From positions 3,091,501 through 3,155,500 of the forward strand of contig BSQZ01000006.1 in the NCBI GenBank assembly GCA_033239005.1: a stretch of DNA of 64,000 nucleotides, in the 5' to 3' direction. The notes under the pieces were generated by a model. That model did no database searches. It saw only the letters and a list, made by a program, of their open reading frames with translations, and was not told the origin of the DNA. Shown one piece after another: positions 12,101 to 24,100 of the stretch; position 1 is the stretch's first letter; every line of letters starts with the position of its first letter. The stretch is from Lamellibrachia satsuma (Eukaryota; Annelida; Polychaeta; Sabellida; Siboglinidae). Both the position numbers and the translations under genes were made by a program.

Positions 12101-15100
12101 AAGGGTCATGTACACTTTGACTCTGATAAGTCTGAAGATGAGGCAAGATTAGTAAGCGATGCATTCTCCACTGACAGTCATGGGATTGTAGACAACAAAA
12201 AAGCTGTGGCTGCAATGGACGTGCAGCATGCTGACACAGAGAGTTCACAGATGTTGGCCCCATTCACATGCGCTCCACAGCGATCTGACTCTCAAAGAAA
12301 TGGCGCTGTGAGTGTGAGAGAGGGTGGTCAACACTCAAATGGTGATGGCAATGTGAAGGTGTTCTACAGGCAGAAACAATCTTCAGAAGCTCTTACAGCC
12401 ACTACTCAGAAGTTGGAGTCTCTACCGGTAAGGTGAAAAACCACCTCTGTTGTTTGGTTTTCATTCAAAATGATAATTGCGATGTGTGCCTTACGTAAGA
12501 AAAATATAAAGTTACTGTGACAAGTCTCAGGACCAGATACTATTTTATTGTAAATAAAGACTTTACTGTTTAGTAATTACATTTACTGCCATGTTTAAAA
12601 CAAATTTACATTAACATGAGCAAATTCAACATTTAATATATACATTTATACGAGAAAAATAATCATTAAAATAATATCTAAAATGCCAAGAACTGTAATT
12701 AGAAATGTTTTGATTACCAGTACGAACACTTTTTTAATAGCAAAGTTGTTGAATACAGTGGCTCAACGCTCTGCAATTATTATTTAAAGTTGTTGTACAC
12801 AGTTAAAAGTTGTTCTTACTAGAACGTTGCAGTGAAAGAGAAGGACTACAGTGTATATGACTTGTTGCACGGCCCACCAAGACCAGGCGACAGGATTGCA
12901 TACAAGGTACATGGTTCTTATGTTCTCACTGTGTAGAGAAAGTATACATCTGTACATAACTTTAACATTTCGTAGTCGTCATGTGTTTTGAAAATAATAG
13001 TTTCATATAACTGACACAAATTGTTTTATTTGTTCTATTTTATACGTACATTTTCCCTGTGTTATTAGTTGTTTTTTTGTTGAAAAAAATGATAGATTTC
13101 ATGCATTTTAAACCCACTTCTTGTTGTAGTTATCGTAATTGATTTGCATCTAGTACTTTATTTTTGTGCATAAGTATTGTATAGTATAATATGTCATGAA
13201 AGGGTTTTAAATAATTATACATCTACTTCTGTTTACATGGACCCCATTTATATATAATGTTAGGCAGAAACTCGGCAGAAAATGCTACAAGAATCTGACG
13301 ACAACAAATTCTGTCTGAGTTGTAAACACACTTGGTAGGGGCACCGAACAAACAATGGTGGTAGCAGTTGCTCACTGATGCCCACCAGGTGTTTGTGGGT
13401 CTGATCCGATTTGCCAGACTTTTTAATTGTTTCATAAAAAATATGGTAGAACTTAACACCTGGCCAACACCTTTCTTCTGGATGTGTGCCACAGACCAGT
13501 TGCTTATGTCAGGGGAAGAAAACATCCCATGCAGGTGGAATATATATATATTTCTAAATGTTTTTTTTAACCTGAAATAAAAGTATTCGTTCGTATTTGT
13601 ATACCTGATTACATGTATGTTATCCTGCTGTGGATTAAGTCTGATAACAGACTAGCAGTCTGTAATCAACCAAAATGTCCCAAAAGACTGTTCAAGGCAC
13701 AGCTCAGACAATTTTGTCATCTACCTTGTGGGGTGATTGATTGTATTTTCAACCCTGCATGAGTATCTCATTTATAGGTAATTCACTAATAATAATTGGC
13801 AGAAAATATACCACCTTATGGTAATTTATCAGCAAGATGTTGCTTACAAAGTTGACTTTGCACATCCCTGATCATGATTCTGGTTTGTTATGCCTCTGGG
13901 CTCAGGTGCCTGAGAATCGTTATAAAAGTTTTATTATTACAAATAAAGCATCTATTACCAGAGCAAATCCTGTTTCAGATAACGATTGGTTTTAGCATGA
14001 GACATTTATAAAAAATACTTTTTCGTGCAGTATTTACAAACATATGCAGATGTCTGTACATCATGAATCTGTGTTTCATTACAGAATTTTTTTTCCTCTT
14101 TAATTGTGCTTTCTATTGTGATGCAGCTGTTGGAATTATCCCAGACCTACAACCCAGAAGTCTCCAGTTACAAAGTATGTTCTTGCACTTGGGCGAATAC
14201 AGTGTGAATAGGCTTTGATTGATATGGCTAAATCTATTGGCTTCTTAATCCCTTAGCTTTGTCTTAGAGCTATTGGTTGTTGTAGCATCCACACTGTTGT
14301 TGCACCCCCCCCCCACCCTAGACATAACAGGGGTGCCAGGTGTAGATAAACATGACTTAACATTCAGACTGTATTCATGAATATATATTGTGTGACAAAG
14401 TTTTAGGATTATTTTAACTACCATGGTTTCCTAATTTTTGTGATATTCAAGTAAATGTGATGTTTCTAATGTAACTTTTGTAACCACTGCAATACTCACA
14501 GTACATTTTTATATGGATAATCGCAGAATCAATGTGTTGGACGTGTTCATTGCATTATATGTTCACTGTGTTGAATGTGTTCACTGTGTTGGACATGTTC
14601 ATTGTGTTGGATGTGTTTACTCAGTTGGATGTGTTCACTCTGTTGGCTGTGTTCACTGTGTTGGATATGTTGGCTGTGTTCACTGTGTTGGATGTGTTTG
14701 CTGTGTTGGATGTGTTAACTTTGTTGGATGTGGTTGCTGTGTTGGATGTGTTCACTTTGTTGGATGTGGTTGCTGTGTTGACAGGAGGCACAAGTGATCA
14801 GTTACGACCCAGCCACCCAAACTCTGGATGTTAAATTGGACACAGCTGTTGGTATGTCATGACATATTAAGCATGTTCTGGTGCATTGTGTACCATACTT
14901 AGCAACATTTCCATACCTTGTATGCATTATCATGAATCCACACTTTTAACCTGCTAACATTATTACCTATTCTATTCAGCTAGATTATGATCAGCTATGT
15001 GAGTGTATGCTTTTAGAAGTATTTATGTAAATATTGTTTGTTTTCCAAAATGGAAATACTGTTTATTGGGATTAGCCACAAATACTCTTGTTTTTGTACT

Positions 15101-17051
15101 TTGTTAAAAGTCAGTGAAATACTGTTCAAATGCATTTGCAATTTTAATATATATGATAGTCTCAGTCATGGTGTTGCTACAAGGTCAGAAACAGATGATC
15201 TGCTCTCACATGACAAGGCTAATTGGCTGTTCAGCCAGGTGTTTAACAACTTACACAGAGGCACCTCTACTGGGCCCTGTCAGTGCAACAATGCTGACAT
15301 GCAGGTGGGAAGCCAATGATATATCTTTGATATTTAGTTTCTCTCTCTAGCTCTCTCCACTGTGTTACATTTCCAAGCATGAAACACCCATCAAAGAGCA
15401 TGACCAGGGAAGCCAAGGACAGTAGGTGGGGAGCTTGGTTGATGGAGTTCTCCCCAAATCAAGGCTTTGTCATCTTAACATAACTACCCCCCCAAGATAC
15501 TCTGGGGTTTAGAACTTTAGACAGTGTTTGTTGTTCCACCTTGGTAAGTTAGCAAACTTGTTGACTCAAGTCATAGAGGCTGACTCTCAGACTTGTGCCA
15601 TCTATTTTCATGATTTATGAGACCATATGTTCATGCTACAGGGCACAGCGAACACAAGTACTTATTATGATTGGTAATGTTGCAAAAATCCAGCTACAAA
15701 TTACCGCAGACAAGCCACAACAATCATGGCGATTGGTGAACCCTTGGGGCTTGACTTGGAATTCAGATACATGACTCAAGACTTAACTTGGACTTGCAGG
15801 TCAATGATTGAAGACTTGACTTGCCAGTTTGTGACTTGCCAACAAGTCTCTGAGTTAGACAATACACAATGCACAATGGTTGCTGTGAGCCCCTGACCTG
15901 TTCATTACAGATAGTGTTTGTTGTGGCCATATGTCCACTACATCAGTTCCTTGTCTGATTTCAGTGGAAAGAAAGCCTGGGAAGTTTGATCTGATGTTGG
16001 ACGATGACAACAAGACAAATACAGAAGAGAATATTTTTCAGGTATAACAATGTCACAAATATACATTGGTAACACTTGGGTTAAATATAAACATTAAATG
16101 AATCAATCGTCCTTACAGAGTTCATACAACAATTTATATACATCCATACACTATATAGCTCAGAGGTGCCAGGCAAGATTGCACAAAGAGTGGTAGAGCT
16201 ACCGCTTTCCATGATGTGAACATGGCAGATGCAGATCTTGCGCTGTGGTCACTAGGGAGCAGTGTGGAAGGGGTTTCCATCCTGGCGGAAGAGTTAACAT
16301 TTTAGGGTATATTTTATTTACTTAATTATGGTGCGTTTTCTGTGTGAAGTGGTTGTTTTGCTGTATAATTGGATTCAAAATGAGTAAAATTAACTTTTTA
16401 ACCTTGAAATTGTCAGTAGACTTTGTCTTGAATTTTTTTTAACTGAAGAAAAGCAGTAGCTCTACCATCAATGTAGTAGATTTGGCACCTCTGTATAATT
16501 ATACATATATTGCTAGTTGAACATAAAACATCATAACATGCATCAACCTGGTGGATATCCCAACAAATATTTTTGTTTTTGAGATTTTAAAAACAACTTA
16601 TGTTGTGCCAATATACATGATTTTCTGTTATGTTAAAAATATCAAGGATATTTTCGTGCATCTTATTTCGTAAAAACCAAAACAAAATTCAGACATCTGC
16701 CAAAAATGTGTTGTTGGATCAACCATATTTGGTCCACAGCAGATTAAGTTGCCCGGATGTAGGCAGCAGACATCCTAGAAGATATTGTCTAATGGTTGAT
16801 GTGGCCAATTATTTGGATGGGTCCACCAGAGGATAATAAAATATCACCAGTGATTTTGTAAGGATGGATAAATACATTAAGCACGTATGTAACATTTGCC
16901 TTGCACAAGTTTGGTGACACTGGTTCTGCAAACATGTTGTCATGTCTGATTTCCTGTATGACAATACCAGTTCTGTTGACAACTCTGCTCTCTCTCTCTT
17001 CAGGTGAGCCTGTCCTGGCCGTCACTGATTGAGCCTCGCCTTCTCACTTGA
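9126..17051 (+). CDS. COIL: Coilin, Cajal body scaffold protein, complete
   Basis: Seven exons with consistent phases: 9126-9388, 11542-12427, 12823-12906, 14127-14174, 14785-14851, 15965-16041 and 17004-17051; about 490 residues (human coilin is 576). The start MAAPIENM is chosen because the frame matches the coilin N-terminal self-association domain (residues 1-88, with a LLPSWESVRILRENDLL segment). Exon 2 encodes the disordered, variable middle, with basic NLS-like runs at about residue 129 (KKKKKKRKRHH) and 224 (KKKRRRRHK). Exons 3-7 encode the conserved C-terminal atypical Tudor domain: YDLLHGPPRPGDRIAYK, LELSQTYNPEVS, VISYDPATQTLDV and SWPSLIEPRLLT before the stop. I see no RG-dipeptide box. 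Coilin organises snRNP biogenesis in Cajal bodies. Intron 1 holds a SINE; intron 4 holds an 18-bp minisatellite that runs into the exon 5 acceptor. Confidence 0.93.
9430..9712 (-). mobile_element. tRNA-derived SINE in coilin intron 1
   Basis: Read on the minus strand, the element begins with a tRNA-like head (TAATGGTTAGAGCA as A-box region, GGTTCGATTCC as B box) ending near 9712. It continues with a TTTCGAAGCTTGGGCAATTT and TTCACCCCACTTTGC body shared with other copies in this window. The body beyond about 9580 differs from the copies at 32 kb and 63 kb, so it may be a distinct subfamily. It lies just 40 bases past coilin exon 1. Confidence 0.65.
9717..10411 (+). repeat. Irregular cluster of GGGCCGAACCAT motifs
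   Basis: About nine occurrences of (A/G)TGGGCCGAA(C/T)C(A/G) motifs occur in two groups: 9717-9786 and 10284-10411. They are not in a regular period. Between the groups, two similar segments beginning GGGCTTGA with CATAAAATGT and CTCACACAAACAATG (9858 and 9962) form a direct repeat of about 45 bases. Function unknown. Confidence 0.7.
10844..10875. repeat. Perfect 13-bp inverted repeat, 6-base loop
   Basis: Arms CATTTCAAAGCAA (10844-10856) and TTGCTTTGAAATG (10863-10875) are exact reverse complements within coilin intron 1. A second, imperfect hairpin (GACAAAAGC-type arms, about 10980-11030) follows. Confidence 0.85.
14530..14780 (+). repeat. 18-bp minisatellite in coilin intron 4
   Basis: The unit is close to TTCACTGTGTTGGATGTG, about 13 diverged copies. 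The last unit flows without a break into TGTTGACAG, the acceptor of coilin exon 5 at 14785. Confidence 0.9.
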
Positions 17052-17123
17052 ACGCATTCCAGCAGTCCGCGTCCTTCACTTTCATGTACAGGACACACAT
17101 TTGTTCATATTCACAGTTTTGTT

Positions 17124-17129
17124 AATAAA
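17124..17129 (+). promoter_or_regulatory. Likely coilin polyadenylation signal
   Basis: AATAAA lies 73 bases after the coilin stop. It sits inside the last coding exon region's 3' flank of the opposing CENPM gene, just outside its stop codon at 17155, so the two 3' untranslated regions probably overlap. Confidence 0.6.
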
Positions 17130-17154
17130 ACATCATAATGTTGCAGTGTTGTGG

Positions 17155-17726
17155 CTACAGTTTCTCGTATTGGTAGAATGTTCTCGTTGTATCCAGCAGC
17201 ATTGGTGTGACATCGTGTGTGAAGCCACTGCAGACTTCAATCATTGATAGCAACTTCTCAGCTGCAAGCTTTCTGTCACCTTCATTCTGAGACACACCAG
17301 ATGTTTATCATTATATCTGCTTAATGATGCCCATGGGGCCATACTACTCGACATCTGGATCATATCCCAATAATCAGACCAAATTTCTTCAAAGCAATTT
17401 CAAGATGTGTTAATATTAAAAGATGGTTGATTATAAAAAAAACTATACAACAGTAAACACACTTATAGTCTAACCTAACATATATTTTGCCTATTTAAAA
17501 ATGTATGCGTAAGTTGTATTACTCATCAGTGAATTATGCATGTAATTAGACTAATTTAATACATGATTAATAATTTATTATTCACTAGAATGTTTTTATA
17601 GTGGAGGTTGATTTTACAGGGATATTTACAAAATTACCATTATATATGTATGTATTCTGTATTTAATTTAAAGCATCAATGTTAAATCTCAGTAAATTAC
17701 ACATACAACGATGTAACTCTCAGCAC

Positions 17727-17804
<78 letters not shown>

Positions 17805-20800
17805 ACACCACACTGAATTTGACGTTAATTCTAAGTTGATTACACAACCATTGATGTTAATTTTCAGTAAATTACACACACTTACGTTGATGTTACAGCA
17901 AAGCATTGGCGAGTCATACGCATCAGATAACTGACTCACAGTCTCTGTCTCTACACTTTGCTCCCCAAGTTTGTGTGCTGAAACCACAAGTTTAAAGTGT
18001 GAGGTGGAATTGGTAGTTGTGATTTGTGTGAAATTGTGATTAGAATAGATATAAAGTAATTGACTCCATGTCTGTCACAAAGTGCAGAATTTTTAATTTC
18101 CTGTTTCTGCTGTGAGGTTTTTATGTTGATGCATTGCAGTGCATACATTAAACTGTGTTGGCTTTTCCTCTTTGAGAATACGCATGTTGGGTATGTGACA
18201 TGTATATGGTGCATACTTGCACCATATAGTGACCACGGCATAGCCAGAAAAGGATGCACAGATGTGTTCAACAATTAATCATTAATTCACAGTAAGTTAT
18301 TATTCCGGAGTTTGATGTAAACAATCAGTGATGTCATGACAAAGCCATGCAGAAAACAAATATAAATTTAGTTTTAGTTTTGTAGAAATTAGCTGTAAAT
18401 CCTGGTATTGATTTGAACCTCGGCTGTTGAAGGGAAATTCTGTTGCACATACCTTGTGTGATGAGGAAGCATACTTTACCGAGGAAGTAGCTAACATCGA
18501 CATTGCAAAGTGACCGTTCAACAGAATGATAACTGCAAAGCAAATTTACTATAATTGATAGTTTTAATAGACCATAGTGTGTGCCATCAACCATTATGTG
18601 AGCAAAAGTTGAGAACAAACTTAGATTTTATGTAAGTTAATAGAAATCTATTAAAATTCAGCAGAGCACAAAATGGTGGCAAATTAATGATATGTACATA
18701 CACTGTATGGAGAATATTTTTACAAATAAAAAACTAGAAGATATAAAACATTAGTAAAGAATTACTGTAGATTGGATATCGGGAAGTACTCTTTCTCACA
18801 GAGGACAATCAATGAATGGAACAAATTATCTACAGACGATGCAACTGCTAGCAGTGTGAATACGTTTACAAACAAATTTGACACATATCTCAGGAGGGTA
18901 GGTTACAAAGAGATAAAAAAAATGTTGACTCTCGATAAGCCAATGGCTTCCTTGTTCACTTGCCATCTGGGCCTTTGCCTTGGTAGCAATCTTGCTTGCT
19001 AAATAAAAAACAATTCAACATAAATATTTCCCTTTTGTTACATGTAATTTTAATGTTATTTTATCTTGAAAACTGTTTTATATACACAAAGCAGATGTAC
19101 TTTCAAAAAGTGAATACAAATAACAGCTAATGACACTATTGGTACTGACTAGTTTCATCTGTACTGACCTCTGTCTGTTGGTGAGATCCACCATGAATAT
19201 AATGAAATCAATGCACGGTCGTTTCTCTGCATTCTCTGATGGTAGTGGCAGACTGGTTGCTGTCCGACTGAAATCATAGAGCAACAAATAAAATAAATGT
19301 CAACATTGCTGCTTTCAGGAGGGAAATACCATTTTTGTTTTGGTCCCACTTTCCTGCTTTTTGGATGAAATATCCTGCTTTTTTAAAAAACAAACACAAT
19401 TTACGTAAAATTGATCTATTTGTTGTACACAAGCCCATTCTAAATACATTTATTTATTTGGGTTCAAGTGATTTCACATTTTCATTTTTCGCACTTTTCC
19501 GTGAGCACTTTCCGTGTTTTTAGTAAGCACTTACTCGCTTTTCCATAAGCAGATATTGACACCTATGAAACAACCAGTCAACTGCCATCTTTATTCTGTC
19601 AAGGCCAGTGTTGATTCATCACTATAAGTCTATTCAATAAGGTGAGACAAAGAGAAATCAAATTATCAGGTTAATTAGAAGAAATATAACATGTATAAGG
19701 ACTTGAGAAAGCATTCATTTTATATGTGTATAAACTCAAAGCAAACATTACCCCATACCAGAAGAATGATAATAACAAGGAAAGAAGGGCAACTAAATGA
19801 TTCACAGAATTAAGATACCTTATAAAGCTATGAAAATGCTGAAACAAATGTGATTATGAAGATGTTGACAGATATATTTTCTTTAAACATAAGAGAGGTA
19901 GAAGAACTCGAAGGCAAACAGTAGCACTAGTAAAAGGACAAAACAGATTTGATAGAAGAAAGTACTTCTTCCCACACAGGACATTAGATGAATAGAACAA
20001 ATTCTCAACTGACTGCATCAATGCTAGTATACTGTGAATATGATTACATACAGAATAAACAAATATCAGACAGGCACTTCCTGGTCCAACTGCCATATAG
20101 AGCTACTATTTCTAGTTAAGTCAGTCACTAATGTACAGTAAGCCATAATGCGTGGTCAGACTTACATCTGTAGAGAAAACCTTGCTTTGACATCAACCAT
20201 TGCCTCAGCTAACCGGTGTTTTCCAACACCTTGAACTCCAACGATCTACAATTGGAATACAAGGTACAGTTAAGACAGGTTACCAAACTGTCTGTATCAA
20301 TTAATTTAAGGTAAGGTACACAGATCTCACTGAGTACACCAGGGACTCGGCAGTAAAGGAGTGGTCTATTTATTGATACAGGCTTTATTTCTATGGCAAG
20401 CCATTTATACAGTGTCAGTGATAGCGTAACTGTCTGTGTCATGCCATGCCCACGGTCTGGTGACAATGCAAGGGCAGTGCCAGTGCCGTGGTGTCTTCAG
20501 ATTTACAACTCCGTCAATTTATCATGTTGCTGCTTATTTTTCGAAGTAAACGCTCAGTAACAAACATTCATTCAAATTAATGTTCGAATCAGAAGCGGAG
20601 AACGACGACTTTCTAATATAACGAAATGAAATGTGAAAATGTTAGACTATCTGTCACTACAACACTGTTGTAAAGTATTCGTATATGTGACTATGTCTAC
20701 TATGAGCTTGTATTATCGGATCGTATTATCGCCACAAACGACATAACGGTTCATACCAAAGCAGTTGCACCGTTCAAACGAGGCATCTTGTTAAACGGTT

Positions 20801-20819
20801 TTAAAGGTCCCTCATTCAT
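17155..20819 (-). CDS. CENPM: Centromere protein M (CENP-M), complete
   Basis: Six minus-strand exons with matching phases: 20819-20757, 20245-20166, 19267-19169, 18532-18453, 17977-17886 and 17286-17155; product 181 residues, against 180 in human. Recognisable blocks in order: LKPFNKMPRLNGATAL; VGVQGVGKHRLAEAM; SLPLPSENAEKRPCIDFIIF then VDL; NVDVSYFLGKVCFL; SDAYDSPMLCC; and a C-terminal helix region ending TFYQYEKL. CENP-M is a pseudo-GTPase of the constitutive centromere-associated network (with CENP-H, -I and -K) at the inner kinetochore. Here the first strand is followed by GVQGVGK-H, a nearly canonical P-loop, at residues 24-31. The introns hold two LINE 3' remnants and a CA microsatellite. 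It is tail-to-tail with coilin and head-to-head with LRPAP1. Confidence 0.9.
17731..17803. repeat. (CA)n microsatellite
   Basis: An almost pure CA run of about 73 bases in the last CENPM intron. Confidence 0.97.
18740..19005 (+). mobile_element. LINE reverse transcriptase C-terminal remnant
   Basis: The translation has YSFSQRTINEWNKLSTDDAT then SVNTFTNKFDTYL, the usual end of ORF2 in CR1/Jockey-type non-LTR elements (FF-QR-V-WN-L ... A-SVN-FK-RLD). It is a short 3' fragment inside CENPM intron 3, opposite in strand to the gene. Confidence 0.75.
19840..20100 (+). mobile_element. Second, more decayed LINE 3' remnant
   Basis: Fragments in several frames (FDRRKYFFPHRTL, then N-KFSTDCINAS, then a DRHFLVQLPY-like end) parallel the remnant at 18740-19005. 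Stops and frameshifts interrupt it. It lies in CENPM intron 2. Confidence 0.55.
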
Positions 20820-21193
20820 ATTTGTCAGATTGTTTTAAAATTCCATCGACATTAAGCCATAAATAAATTTCAAATGGATTTCCAGATGGGAAAGTTTGAA
20901 AGATACCGCCACTTAATTAAACCGGATATGGAGGTATACTCTACAAGCTTTCACTGTGCGAATTTATTAACAGTAAAAATAAAGAATGATGCACTGCACG
21001 CTACGTGTATTATTAAATTTGGTTATTTAAATAATCAGTTTGAATTGTCATCATTGTTTGAAATATCCTCATAGTCGTAAAAAATGCCAAAATGATGTTG
21101 TTGTGGCGCCATCTAGCGATTACATATACAAGAAGCTTTAGTGTCGCCCTCTGTTATTTAGCATAGTTCATGACTCGAAACTCGAAGTCGAAG
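20820..21193. promoter_or_regulatory. Probable bidirectional promoter CENPM/LRPAP1
   Basis: Only 374 bases separate the CENPM start codon (20819, minus) from the LRPAP1 start codon (21194, plus). The interval contains no other recognised gene; the open frame at 20874-21074 is AT-rich and unassigned. No clear TATA box is seen, and GCGCCATCTAG and TCGCCCTCTG are near the LRPAP1 side. Transcription start sites cannot be read from sequence. Confidence 0.55.
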
Positions 21194-24100
21194 ATGGGAA
21201 GGCTTCACATTTGGCTTCTTTTTCTTTTGATATGTTGTGTTGCTGTCTTTGCTAGCAAGTACTCGGAAAACAAGAATGTCAAGAAAAGTAAAATTACAGA
21301 CGAAACCCCATTTCGTATGAATAAGATCAATTTATTTTGGGAAAAAGCAAGCAAAGTAAGTGACGTAATAATGGCGCTAATGTAATGGGCCGTGGCATGG
21401 GGGCAGGTCTAGCTTAGCCACAGCCATCGCATAGCCCAGGCATGGCCATGGGGGAATCTAGGATTAGGCTACGCCCTGGGGAGTAGAGTGAAGTTTAGGT
21501 AGATAAATTAAGTTCAGGCTCAGCCTTCAGTCAAGTTTGGCCAGCTCAGTTATAACACCAAACATGAGAAAATACACACTACCACGATCACTGCATCGCA
21601 TGCGTCTTTACTTCAGTTTAGTAGACTACTGATTGCAAGTAAGCAAGGGAGAACCACACTTCATCATGCAAACATTCCGTACGTGTCAGTAACTCACAAT
21701 ATGACACAGACGCCGTATACCACAATTCACTTTAAATAAATATCAATCTTTAATAAACTTGCAGCAAGATTCCATGTTTTTATACAATTTACATCTCGTA
21801 ACTGATTTTGGGGCCAACCTCCAATCTCCCACCTGTCTTTTTTTACCAACCTATGTCCTAGTTCCTGCCACACACCCCTCATTATTCCCAATAACCAACA
21901 CAGGAAAACAGTTTTGACCTAGCAGTTTCTTAGAGATAAGAAATGGATATAGCGAATTGCAACCACTTAGTCAAAGAATGAAGTTCTAGTGCTTATGGTG
22001 TGTTAATATATACTGGAGCCTAACCCTGTATTTCCGAAGTCAGGTCCACATTTAGAGAACAGACCTGTTAATTCTCCCACTTCTCGCGGGAGACTCCCGC
22101 TTTTAGCACCCATCTCCCATTCTCCTGTGCGGGAGATGAAATCTCCAGTTTATCATGCCTTCTTGTTTTTAATTTTTTTACCTCGCAAATTTCAGACTGT
22201 GCTCCGTTTTAGAAATAAATATTTTGTTAATTTTCATTGTAGTAGCAACTTGCCTAATCACAAATTTATTTTGGTTAATATTTTTGTTGCATATTTAATT
22301 CCCAGAAACTCTGGAAACATGCAACAGACATTTTAATTGGATGGACATTATCACGTGGTCTCAAAACATTGAGTCATATCAGGCGTTCTATATAAGCATG
22401 CCCGCGATCAGCTGCGAGCACTGATGACAATATAGCACCAACAAAGAGAGGTTTGTCTCGGCTGTCAAAAAAGAAATATCTAAATTCCAACAGGCATGGG
22501 TCTCCGATCTGTGATGGATAGGTCACAGTAACAGAGGGGCAACACAAGCGTTTTGTCGTGTATGTAACTCTCACTTTAGTGTTGCCGCGGGGGTAAATAC
22601 GATGCGATTCGCCATGCGACAACATTGCAGCACGTCAATGTAGACTGTGTTTCACAGGCAAACTATCGTTTGACTTCCTTCTTTGTTAATCCGAAAGACC
22701 AAGATTTTATTGTTTATACCATCAAGAATTTTATTGTTATCATTTGTAATCACTGTAATATCTGAATAATTTCAGTTCAGTTATATATCATTCATATAAT
22801 TTAGAGAATAAATTATTCTCATTGAGATTTTTCCAGTGGTGAATTTTAAAACAGCTCTTTTCACCTTCTTCAGGTATTCGTTTCATCACCACGGCCATGC
22901 TGTGATGTATTGTTTGCAACATTGTATTTTGTGTATACTATTAATGATCTGATGTTCAAATATTATGCAAATAAAGTCTTTTTTTACATTTATATTAGTG
23001 CATTTTTATCATTTCGAAAACTTAACAGTTGTGTTACAGAGGTGGCTTCAAAGTTAGTTTTCAGGTAACATTAATCCTAGTTATATGGGGCAATATCAAC
23101 CAGATGCAGGTGTAAGTTACTGGAGGTTCATGACTTTCACAGGAAACAATGAATGAAGCCAGTGGACCAACGCTCTGTGATTGAGAGAAGGACTATTGCC
23201 AGTGAAGCCAGCAATCAGCACTGGCTTCTGAGCTAGTTACTTTGTAACAGTGTTGATGTGTGTATTGACACAAAGAAGATAGTGAGACAAAGTTCGAGCA
23301 GTTCATCATTGCATGATCTTTGTTAATGTTCTTGATGTCACAAGTAGCTAATTTTATTCCTCAGTGATATGTCTTCAATAGATGAAACACCAATCACAGA
23401 TCCCAGCTAGGCAGATTTTTATAGACAATGAAAATGCTGATTGCCACTCAAAATTAATCATTGGAATCAAAGCTCTTATTCATTATTGTAAGTTATTTTT
23501 TTAATTCACCCAACATCCTGCATTTTAACCACTGTTCTGTGTTAAGCAGAACATGTTTTAAATAATTAAATTATTGTTTATGAACAACAGTGTTTATAAT
23601 TTAATGATCAGTGATAAAACAGAAAATATGCTGCTGTGTATATGATTATCAATTCATAGAATGACAATAAAATAAAAAAACAAAATCCTCATTACTCATA
23701 ATATATTTGATTACTCCAGTAAACTTTTGGGCGAGGTACTTATTACTCATGAATACACATATTGATCACTTTCAAATAATAATGCTTGAATGCTTTGACC
23801 AAGTTCTTGTCCTAAGCACGACCAGACACACGCTTACCTGCATGCACATCACAATGACCACACCACTCACACACCATTATAGATAATAAACTTTAAATTT
23901 CAAGGGGTTCTTAAATCAGCATTTATTACAATTACAAACAGTAGCTTAACAATTCACTTGGATTTATTAATTGAATATGACATTGACATTTTTAATTACT
24001 GACATGTTGTAGTGATTCTCCATTGTAGCTTGAAGAGTAATCATGCAATTTTTCATTTACTAATACTGTGCTGTTTTCTTTTGTAGAAACTCAAGCCAGG

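Noticed and set aside
14513..14834. Cys/Val/His repeat open frames on the plus strand
   Set aside because: Translations of the 18-bp minisatellite in coilin intron 4.
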